From the NCBI RefSeq assembly GCF_035751725.1, contig NZ_CP142104.1:2170001-2234000 (forward strand): 64,000 nucleotides of DNA, written 5' to 3'. Origin of the DNA: Pseudomonas frederiksbergensis. GTDB taxonomy: Bacteria; Pseudomonadota; Gammaproteobacteria; Pseudomonadales; Pseudomonadaceae. Every line of letters begins with the position of its first letter. Position 1 is the stretch's first letter. A model generated the notes under the pieces. It was not told the origin of the DNA. It did not search any database and saw nothing but the letters and a program-made list of their open reading frames with translations. A program made the position numbers and the translations under genes. Positions 57,424-64,000 of the stretch are shown here, one piece after another.

Positions 57424-59447
57424 GCCAAGGCTCGCCCGACGCGCCGCGCACGCCAGAGGTGCTGCCCGATCATCAGCGCACCCAGGACGAAGCCGATCTC
57501 ATCGGTCAAGGGCAGGGCAACCACCAGCATCGCACCAGCGGCAAAACACATCAGGCGCTCCCAAACCAGCATTTTCTGCTGCAGGTAACCGGTGGACGCC
57601 ATGCCCCACAGGCCCACCGCCAACAGCGTCTTGACCAACATGTAGGCGGTCATCCAAAGATTGTCGCCCTGGAGCATCAGCGCCGGGTTGTATACCGTCA
57701 TGAACGGAATGACGAAGCCGGCGAGGGCGATGCGCACCGCCCAGAAGCTGATCTTCAGGCCGCTCTCCCGGGCGATGGGCGCGGCGGCGAAGCAGGCCAG
57801 GGCGACCGGCGGGGTCAGGTCGGCGAGGATGCCGAAATAGAACACGAACATGTGCGACACGATCAGCGGCACGCCCAGTTCCAGCAAGGCGGGCGCGGCA
57901 ATCGAGCTGGTGATGATGTAGTTCGGGATGGTCGGGATGCCCATGCCCAGCACCAGGCAGGTGAGCATGGTCAGGAGCAGTGACAGGAACAGGTTGTCCT
58001 TGCCGATCGCCAGGATATAGCCGGCGAACGTGGACGCCACGCCCGTCAGCGAAACCACCGCGATGATGGTGCCGACCAAGGCGCAGGCGATCCCCACCGG
58101 AACGGCGTGCCGGGCGCCATCGACCAAGGCGTGCAAGCAAATGACCAGGGTTTCCCGGGTGCCTTTCATGAACCAGCACGCCACCACCAGCAGGCCGATC
58201 ACCGCAAATACGACACCGATACCCAGCCGGAAGAACCCGACGCAAAGAATGCCCAGCGCAACCCAGAATGCGCAGCGCAAGGCATAGTTCGAGACTTTGA
58301 GAATGATCGCCGAGCCGAGGATCACAATGGCCGTCAGCGCCAGCCCGACCATGCCGGAGAACAGCGGCGTGCGACCGGAAAACAGCAGGTACACCAGCAC
58401 CCCAAGAGGGATCAGCAGGAACCAGCTCTCCTTGACCGCAGCCCAGGCACTCGGGCACTGGTCTTTAGGCAGGCCCTTGAGGTCGGATCGCTTGGCTTCC
58501 AGGTGAACCATCCAGAACACCGAACCGAAATACAGGCACGCGGGTATCAGCGCGGCCTTGGCGATTTCCACGAACGGCACGTTGATGGTCTCGGCCATGA
58601 TGAACGCCACCGCGCCCATCACCGGCGGCATGATCTGGCTGCCCATGCTTGACGTCGCTTCCACGCCGCCAGCGAATGCGGCCTTGTAGCCAAAGCGTTT
58701 CATCAGCGGAATGGTGAACTGCCCGGTCGTCACCACGTTGGCAATGCCCGAGCCGGTGATGGTGCCCATCAGCGCCGATGACACCACGGACACCTTCGCC
58801 GGACCGCCCAGCTTGTGACCGAACAGGCCCATGGCGAAATCGGTGAACAGCTTGATCATGCCGGCCTTTTCCAGGAAGGCGCCGAACAGGATGAACAGGA
58901 AGATATAAGTGGCCGAAACGTAGGTCGGCGTGCCGTACAGCCCTTCGGTGCCGAACGACAATTGATTGATGATTTGATCGACGCCGTAGCCGCGATGGGC
59001 CAGGTCGCCTGGCAGGTGTTCGCCGAACAGGCCATAGGCCAGGAACAAGCCGCAGATGATCGGCAAGGCGATGCCCATCACACGCCGTGCCGCCTCGAAC
59101 ACCAGCACGATCAGGACGACGCCGATCACCATGTCGGCGGTCGTCAAGTCGCCTGAGCGCTGGATCAGGTCGGCCTCGAACACCCATTGATAGGCCGCCG
59201 TCGTCATCCCCGCCAGTCCCAACACCCAGGCCAGGGGCTGCCAGGGCCGTTGCTTGCCATGGGCCGGGTAGCTCAAAAACACCACCCACAGCAAAAAGCC
59301 CACATGCACCGCCCGCAGCACGATGCTGGACACGGGTGAGAAGGCCGCCGTGATGATCTGGAATATGGAAAACAGCAACGCCACGTAGAACAGCGTCTTG
59401 GGCCAGTCCCGCGGGTCCGTGGCGATGCCGTGCTGGTCTTCACTCAT
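57420..59447 (-). CDS. TRAP transporter fused permease subunit (DctQ-DctM type)
   Basis: 675-residue inner-membrane permease with many helices (at least 16 predicted). Small and large TRAP subunits are fused, as is usual for TAXI systems. Clear family segments are FGAFLEKAGMIKLFTDFAMG, TGSGIANVVTTGQFTIPLMKRFGY and GVEATSSMGSQIMPPVMGAVA. I start at the ATG at 59447 (MSEDQHGIATDPRDWPK), because the longer frame upstream is unlikely. It ends overlapping the DUF1850 gene and follows the TAXI gene by 79 bases. It is driven by the sodium or proton gradient in this family. Confidence 0.9.
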   Translation of the reverse strand: MSEDQHGIATDPRDWPKTLFYVALLFSIFQIITAAFSPVSSIVLRAVHVGFLLWVVFLSYPAHGKQRPWQPLAWVLGLAGMTTAAYQWVFEADLIQRSGDLTTADMVIGVVLIVLVFEAARRVMGIALPIICGLFLAYGLFGEHLPGDLAHRGYGVDQIINQLSFGTEGLYGTPTYVSATYIFLFILFGAFLEKAGMIKLFTDFAMGLFGHKLGGPAKVSVVSSALMGTITGSGIANVVTTGQFTIPLMKRFGYKAAFAGGVEATSSMGSQIMPPVMGAVAFIMAETINVPFVEIAKAALIPACLYFGSVFWMVHLEAKRSDLKGLPKDQCPSAWAAVKESWFLLIPLGVLVYLLFSGRTPLFSGMVGLALTAIVILGSAIILKVSNYALRCAFWVALGILCVGFFRLGIGVVFAVIGLLVVACWFMKGTRETLVICLHALVDGARHAVPVGIACALVGTIIAVVSLTGVASTFAGYILAIGKDNLFLSLLLTMLTCLVLGMGIPTIPNYIITSSIAAPALLELGVPLIVSHMFVFYFGILADLTPPVALACFAAAPIARESGLKISFWAVRIALAGFVIPFMTVYNPALMLQGDNLWMTAYMLVKTLLAVGLWGMASTGYLQQKMLVWERLMCFAAGAMLVVALPLTDEIGFVLGALMIGQHLWRARRVGRALA

Positions 59448-59526
59448 GAAATGCCTGCCTGTTGTCGACGTGCGAAGGTCAAACGCGTTGCTGCAACGGC
59501 GGCGCGCGCCGTTGCAGTGCCTGGGG

Positions 59527-60477
59527 CTACAGCGCGCCCACTTCCTTGTAGTAACGCTCGGCACCGGGGTGCAGGGCGATCGGCAGGTTTTTCGCGGCGT
59601 TTTTCAGCGAGATGTCCTTGGCCGCCGAGTGGGAGGTGCCCAGGCGGGTGAGGTTGTCGAACAGCAGCTTGGTCATCTGATAGGCCACTTCGTCCGGGAC
59701 GTCCGCGCGGGTTACCAGGATATTGGTGATGGCGACGGTGGGCACGGCGTCGGCCTGGCCATCGTAGGTGTTGGCGGGAATCATGGCGCTCTGGTAGGCC
59801 GGGTTGCCGATCTTTTCCACCACGTCGGTGGGAATCGACACGTAGCTCAACGCCATGGTCGACGCCAGGTCACGAATCGCCGCCATGCCAAGGCCGGAGG
59901 ATTGCAGGGTGGCGTCCAGTTGCCGGTTCTTGATCAAGTCCACCGACTCGGCGAACGGCAGGTATTGGACCTTCATGTCGCTGTAGCTCAGGCCGGCGGC
60001 CTTGAAGATCGCCCGGGCGTTGAGTTCGGTGCCGGATTTCGCCGCGCCGACGGAAACGGTCTTGCCCTTGAGGTCGGCCAGGGTCTTGATCCCCGATTCC
60101 TGGCTGGCGACGATCTGGATGTAATTGGGGTAGGCCCCGGCAATCGCCCGCAATTTGGTCAGCGGCGCCTTGAAACCGGCGTCCTCCACGCCGTTTTTCG
60201 CATCGGCCACCGAGTCTCCCAGGGCCAGCGCCAGCTCCCCGCGCCCGGCTTGCAGCAGGTTGAGGTTTTCCACCGACGCCTTGGTGGCCTGCACCGATGT
60301 CTTGGAATCCTGGATGCCGCTGCTGTAGATCTGTGAAAGCCCGACGCCGATGGGGTAATACACACCGCTGGTGCCGCCGGTCAGGATGTTGATGTACACC
60401 GGGGCCGCGTAAGCGGTGGTGGTGACCGCCAAGGCTGCAGCGGCGGCCAGGAGGGTGAAGCGCTTGTTGACTCGCAT
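59527..60477 (-). CDS. TAXI-family TRAP solute-binding protein
   Basis: 316-residue periplasmic receptor. A signal peptide (MRVNKRFTLLAAAAALAVTTTAYA) is followed by ILTGGTSGVYYPIGVGLSQIY, the hallmark of the TAXI (TRAP-associated extracytoplasmic immunogenic) family. The ligand is unknown; members of this family bind carboxylates such as glutamate or 2-oxoglutarate. First gene of the TAXI-permease-DUF1850 operon, 95 bases from the LacI gene. Confidence 0.93.
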   Translation of the reverse strand: MRVNKRFTLLAAAAALAVTTTAYAAPVYINILTGGTSGVYYPIGVGLSQIYSSGIQDSKTSVQATKASVENLNLLQAGRGELALALGDSVADAKNGVEDAGFKAPLTKLRAIAGAYPNYIQIVASQESGIKTLADLKGKTVSVGAAKSGTELNARAIFKAAGLSYSDMKVQYLPFAESVDLIKNRQLDATLQSSGLGMAAIRDLASTMALSYVSIPTDVVEKIGNPAYQSAMIPANTYDGQADAVPTVAITNILVTRADVPDEVAYQMTKLLFDNLTRLGTSHSAAKDISLKNAAKNLPIALHPGAERYYKEVGAL

Positions 60478-60572
60478 TGGGAACTCTCCGTCTTGTTATG
60501 GCTTTATGCAGAGTCTTTCCACTGTAGTCGAAACGGGCTTGATGGCGAATAGGCAGATACCGGTATGTCCGA

Positions 60573-61583
60573 TTAAACAGCGTAGCTGCCTGGCGCGGCG
60601 CTACTGCCGCGCACGGTCAGTTCGAACGGCAACCGCACGTGCATCTGGGCGATAGGTTGTTTCTCGATCAGCGCGATGAGCATTTCCACCGATTTGTGGC
60701 CAAAGGTTTCGGCCGGTTGGGAAATGGTCGTCAGCGGCGGATCGCAATACGCGGCGAACGGAATATCGTCGAAGCCCACCAGGGAGATGTCCTCGGGCAC
60801 GCGCAAGCCCATCTGCTTGATGCGCTTGAGTGCGCCGATGGCCATTTCATCGTTCTCGCAGAACAGCGCGGTGGGGCGATCGGCCAAGGCCAGCATCGTC
60901 CCGGCACCTTCGTAGCCGGCCTTGAGGGTGAAGTCGCCGTGGCAGACCAGTTCAGGGGCAACGGCGATACCGGCCTTGTGCAGCGCGTCCCGGTAACCGG
61001 CCACGCGGTCGAGGGTCAGGGGGCTGCTGCGCGGGCCCTTGATGATGCCGATGCGTCGGTGGCCGAGTCCGATCAAATGCTCGGTCATGGCTCGCGCGGC
61101 GCCGCGGTTGTCCAGGCTGATGGTCGGGTAGGGCGCGTCCTTGACCACTTCGCAGGCGTTGACCAGTGGCAGCGCGTCCGTGCCGGGAGGCAGTGAGACA
61201 AAGGGATCGCTGGCGCGCAACTGGATCACGCCGTCGGCCTGATGGGCGTATACCAGCCCGGCGAATTCCTGCTCGATGGCTTCGCGGCCCTGGGTGTCGC
61301 ACAGCAGCAGCCGATAGCCGGCCGCTTGCGCCGCTTGTTGGGCGCCGCTGATGACCCGGGCGAAAAAAGTGTTGGCGATCTTCGGCACGAGAATCACCAG
61401 GTTGCCGGTGCGTCGGGAGCGAAACTGCACCGCCATCAGGTTCGGTCGATAACCGGCCTGCTGCACCGCTGCGTTGACTTTGTCCCGGGTCTCGGGCAAC
61501 ACCCGCTCCGGGGATTTCAGCGTTCTGGACACCGTTGCCACCGACACTCCGGCCAGCCGCGCAACTTCACGGATATTGGACAA
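60573..61583 (-). CDS. LacI-family transcriptional repressor
   Basis: 336-residue regulator. The N-terminal helix-turn-helix reads NIREVARLAGVSVATVSRTL. The periplasmic-binding-like domain then shows NLVILVPKIANTFFARVISG, DGVIQL and VGFDDIPFAAYCDPPLTTISQ. I start at the TTG at 61583 (MSNIREVARLAG), which has GAGG five bases upstream; the GTG two codons earlier is possible, and a longer start is unlikely. It is divergent from a Gfo/Idh/MocA gene whose promoter holds a perfect LacI-type palindrome. It is probably the repressor of that pair, and perhaps of the adjacent TRAP operon. Confidence 0.9.
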   Translation of the reverse strand: MSNIREVARLAGVSVATVSRTLKSPERVLPETRDKVNAAVQQAGYRPNLMAVQFRSRRTGNLVILVPKIANTFFARVISGAQQAAQAAGYRLLLCDTQGREAIEQEFAGLVYAHQADGVIQLRASDPFVSLPPGTDALPLVNACEVVKDAPYPTISLDNRGAARAMTEHLIGLGHRRIGIIKGPRSSPLTLDRVAGYRDALHKAGIAVAPELVCHGDFTLKAGYEGAGTMLALADRPTALFCENDEMAIGALKRIKQMGLRVPEDISLVGFDDIPFAAYCDPPLTTISQPAETFGHKSVEMLIALIEKQPIAQMHVRLPFELTVRGSSAAPGSYAV

Positions 61584-61676
61584 ATTCACCTCGATCTCGC
61601 GCCTGGAAACCAGGCATGACGGCGAGCTTACCGCAGGTTCGGCACCTGACAAACGCTCAATGGCATTGCAAGGGGT

Positions 61677-61705
61677 TTGACACGGGGCGAAACCAAGCCT
61701 AGATT
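61677..61705 (+). promoter_or_regulatory. Sigma-70 promoter of the oxidoreductase/isomerase genes
   Basis: A perfect -35 TTGACA (61677-61682) is followed by 17 bases and the -10 TAGATT (61700-61705). Transcription would start near 61712, at the left edge of the operator palindrome, so a bound repressor would block initiation. Confidence 0.7.
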
Positions 61706-61711
61706 CGCGTC

Positions 61712-61733
61712 ATGATGTAACCGGTTACATCAT
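61712..61733. promoter_or_regulatory. Perfect LacI-type operator
   Basis: A 22-base perfect palindrome with half-site ATGATGTAACC and a CG centre, typical of LacI-family operators. It overlaps the predicted transcription start and lies 24 bases before the oxidoreductase ATG. The repressor gene starts 128 bases away on the other strand. Confidence 0.82.
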
Positions 61734-61757
61734 CGGTCCGGACAGAAGAGAATCGCG

Positions 61758-62933
61758 ATGAATCCTGTAGCACCAAAAATAAGAATGGGCTTCGTGGGCG
61801 GTGGGGAGGGCGCGTTCATCGGCCAGGCCCATCGCCAGGCCGCGGGCCTGGACGGCGGTTTCGAGCTGGTGTGCGGCGCGTTCAGCCGCGACCCGCACAA
61901 CAACCGGCAGACCGGCGCGGCGCTGGGGCTGGCCGCCTCGCGTTGTTATCACGATTGGCAACAGATGCTCGACGCCCAGGCGCTGCTGCCGCTGGATCAG
62001 CGCATGGAATTGCTGGTGATCGTCACGCCCAATCACCTCCACGCACCGATTGCCAGCCAGGCATTGAAGGCCGGTTTCCACGTGTTCAGCGAGAAGCCCG
62101 CCGCGCTGAACCTCAAGGAACTGTTGGCCCTCAAGGACGTGTTGCAAGGCAGTCGCTGCCTCTACGGCCTGGCCCATACCTACCTGGGTTATCCGATGGT
62201 CTGGCAGGCGCGGGAGATGGTGCGCTCGGGCGTGATCGGCCATGTGCGCAAAGTGTTTGTCGAATACCCCCAAGGCTGGCTGAGCCAGGATGTCGCCGCC
62301 CATGGCAACAAGCAGGCCGAGTGGCGAGACGATCCGGCCCAGTCCGGCTTGGGCGGTTGCATCGGCGACATCGGCACCCACGCGTTTTCCCTGGCGGAGT
62401 TCGTCGCGGATCAACCAATCCAGCAGCTCTGCGCCACCCTCGGCACCCATGTTCCGGGGCGGCAGTTGGACGATGACGTCGCAATGTTGTTCAAGATGAA
62501 GGACGGCGCCAGCGGCGTGCTGCTCGCCAGCCAGGTCTGCACCGGCGAAGAGAACCCGCTGAAAATCCGTGTCTACGGCGACAAAGGCGCGCTGGAGTGG
62601 CGCCAGGAAGAACCCTCGAGCCTGATCCACCGCGCCTTCGACCAACCGCTAAGCATCCTGCGCGCCGGTGTCGGCCAGCCTTGGCTGTGCGAAGCGGCGA
62701 CCCAGCGCATGCGTTTGCCGGCAGGGCATCCGGAAGGTTATCTGGAGGCCATGGCCAACCTCTACGGCGATTTCGCCCGGGCCATTCGCGCCCGTGGCGA
62801 AGGTCCCGATGTGCCTGGCGTACCCGGCATCGAAACCGGCTTGCGCGGCATGGCGTTTATCGAGGCCGCGATCATCAATCATCGGGGCGAGGCAAAGTGG
62901 ACCGCGCTGGAAACCGGAGAGTCGCTGCTGTGA
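61758..62933 (+). CDS. Gfo/Idh/MocA-family oxidoreductase
   Basis: 391-residue NAD(P)-dependent sugar or inositol dehydrogenase of the glucose-fructose oxidoreductase superfamily. The N-terminal Rossmann fold shows GFVGGGEGAFIGQAH and the EKP motif is in FSEKPAALNL. GGCIGDIGTHAFSLAEF holds the conserved Asp and His of the catalytic domain. Length (391) is usual. Its stop overlaps the next gene start (GTGA), and the expected partner is that TIM-barrel isomerase. The sugar is not identifiable from sequence. Confidence 0.92.
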   Translation: MNPVAPKIRMGFVGGGEGAFIGQAHRQAAGLDGGFELVCGAFSRDPHNNRQTGAALGLAASRCYHDWQQMLDAQALLPLDQRMELLVIVTPNHLHAPIASQALKAGFHVFSEKPAALNLKELLALKDVLQGSRCLYGLAHTYLGYPMVWQAREMVRSGVIGHVRKVFVEYPQGWLSQDVAAHGNKQAEWRDDPAQSGLGGCIGDIGTHAFSLAEFVADQPIQQLCATLGTHVPGRQLDDDVAMLFKMKDGASGVLLASQVCTGEENPLKIRVYGDKGALEWRQEEPSSLIHRAFDQPLSILRAGVGQPWLCEAATQRMRLPAGHPEGYLEAMANLYGDFARAIRARGEGPDVPGVPGIETGLRGMAFIEAAIINHRGEAKWTALETGESLL

Positions 62934-64000
62934 ATACCCACGACCAAACTCCGAGTGGCCTGCGCGGGCCGGCGATTTTCCTGGCGCAATTCATGTCCGA
63001 TGAAGCGCCGTTCGACAGCTTGGCAAACATCGCCCGATGGGCGGCATCGCAAGGCTACAAAGCCATCCAGGTGCCAACCCTGGGCACGCGCTACATCGAC
63101 CTGGCCCGGGCCGCCGAGAGCCAGGACTATTGCGACGAACTCATGGCCACTTGCGCAGCGGCAGGCGTCGAGATCAGCGAATTGTCGACGCACCTGCAAG
63201 GGCAACTGGTGGCGGTGCACCCGGCGTTCGACGCGCTGTTCGACGACTTCGCCCCCGGCCATCTGCGCGGCCAGCCCCAGGCGCGCACCGAGTGGGCCAT
63301 CGAACAATTGAAACTGGCCGCCCGCGCCAGCGAACGCTTGGGCCTCAAGGCCCACGCGACGTTCTCCGGTGCGTTGTTGTGGCCGTACATGTACCCGTGG
63401 CCGCAGCGTCCATCGGGCCTGGTCGAGCAAGGCTTTGCTGAACTGGCCCGGCGCTGGCGGCCGATCCTCGATTGCTTCGACGCAGCGGGCGTGGACCTGT
63501 GCTACGAGATCCACCCTGGCGAAGATCTGCACGACGGTGCCTCGTTCGAGCGCTTCCTGGAAGCGGTCGAGCATCATCCACGGGCAGCGATTCTCTATGA
63601 CCCCAGCCACCTGTTGCTGCAACAGATGGACTACCTGGGCTTCATCGACCGCTACCACGCGCGCATCCGCATGTTCCACGTCAAGGATGCCGAATTCCGC
63701 CCCGACGCCCGCTCCGGTGTCTACGGCGGTTACCAGGGTTGGGTGGATCGCCCCGGCCGGTTCCGTTCCCTGGGCGATGGACAGATCGATTTCAAGGCGA
63801 TTTTCAGCAAGCTGACCCAATACGGCTTCGACGGCTGGGCGGTGCTGGAATGGGAGTGCTGCCTGAAGGATTCGCAACAGGGTGCGGCCGAAGGCGCGGC
63901 GTTTATCCAGCGGCACATGATCACCAGGACCGCCAAGGCGTTCGATGATTTTGCAGGGGTTACGGCGGATGAGGCATCCAACCGGCGGTTGTTGGGGTTG
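62930..64000 (+). CDS. Sugar phosphate isomerase/epimerase (partial, runs off right edge)
   Basis: The frame is open from GTG at 62930 to the right edge, giving 357 codons without a stop. It is a TIM-barrel protein of the AP-endonuclease-2/sugar isomerase family: LAQFMSDEAPFDSLANIARW, YEIHPGEDLHDGASFERFLE, YDPSHLLLQQMDYLGF, RMFHVKDAEF and LEWECCLKD supply likely metal ligands (Glu, Asp, His, Glu). GGAGAG lies upstream of the GTG. It overlaps the oxidoreductase gene by four bases, so the pair is probably translated together under LacI control. The 3' end lies outside the window. Confidence 0.88.
   Translation, partial: MNTHDQTPSGLRGPAIFLAQFMSDEAPFDSLANIARWAASQGYKAIQVPTLGTRYIDLARAAESQDYCDELMATCAAAGVEISELSTHLQGQLVAVHPAFDALFDDFAPGHLRGQPQARTEWAIEQLKLAARASERLGLKAHATFSGALLWPYMYPWPQRPSGLVEQGFAELARRWRPILDCFDAAGVDLCYEIHPGEDLHDGASFERFLEAVEHHPRAAILYDPSHLLLQQMDYLGFIDRYHARIRMFHVKDAEFRPDARSGVYGGYQGWVDRPGRFRSLGDGQIDFKAIFSKLTQYGFDGWAVLEWECCLKDSQQGAAEGAAFIQRHMITRTAKAFDDFAGVTADEASNRRLLGL

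Overview
The window looks like chromosomal DNA of a fluorescent Pseudomonas (P. fluorescens group). Three things point there: the nuoA-B-CD-E-to-M order with a fused nuoCD; the side-by-side dimeric and monomeric isocitrate dehydrogenases; and the gene order aceA, purB, hflD, mnmA, nudJ, idh/icd, cspD, clpS, clpA, infA, bpt, aat, trxB, ftsK, lolA, rarA, crcB, serS, cysG, tusDCBE, which I recall from P. aeruginosa. GC-rich codon use and REP-type repeats (GTGGCGAGGG and GGGAGCAAGCTTGCTC families) agree. The species call rests on recall, not on a search.

Layout. 1-13235 (minus strand): the respiratory complex I operon; nuoM runs off the left edge. 13236-13876: a 640-base divergent control region with a nuo promoter candidate, a Fur-box-like palindrome and a structured leader for a chemoreceptor gene (13877-15799). 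15911-24048 (minus): isocitrate lyase, a short secretin-like protein, a GNAT enzyme, a ribosomal oxygenase, purB, hflD, mnmA and a nudJ-type hydrolase. 24049-24633: repeats only. 24634-28597: divergent monomeric idh and dimeric icd. 28671-34873: cspD, clpS-clpA, infA, the two N-degron transferases bpt and aat, and trxB. 35193-42706 (plus): ftsK, lolA, rarA, crcB, serS, cysG. 42754-47630: a glutathionyl-hydroquinone reductase, ybiB, the tusDCBE sulfur relay and small proteins. 47763-50042: gamma-glutamyltranspeptidase and an isochorismatase-like hydrolase.

From about 50 kb the window becomes accessory. It holds an unusual two-winged-helix regulator beside a beta-propeller protein, a CAP-domain secreted protein, an EamA transporter, a soluble orphan histidine kinase, and a Tat-type SMP-30/gluconolactonase protein whose ribosome binding site is masked by a hairpin. 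Then come a TAXI-TRAP uptake system with its DUF1850 partner, a LacI repressor, and a divergent oxidoreductase/isomerase pair behind a perfect operator. Short GTGGCGAGGG hairpins sit in most of the gaps here.

Functional links. Complex I, the two isocitrate dehydrogenases and isocitrate lyase form a respiration/TCA/glyoxylate cluster. ClpS, ClpA, Bpt, Aat and nearby InfA form an N-degron proteolysis cluster. TusDCBE and MnmA act in the same tRNA 2-thiouridine pathway, although they are encoded 22 kb apart. I saw no insertion sequence, prophage, CRISPR array, tRNA or rRNA. No clearly undescribed multi-gene system is evident; the most novel-looking signals are the RNA structures in the leaders of the chemoreceptor and SMP-30 genes.
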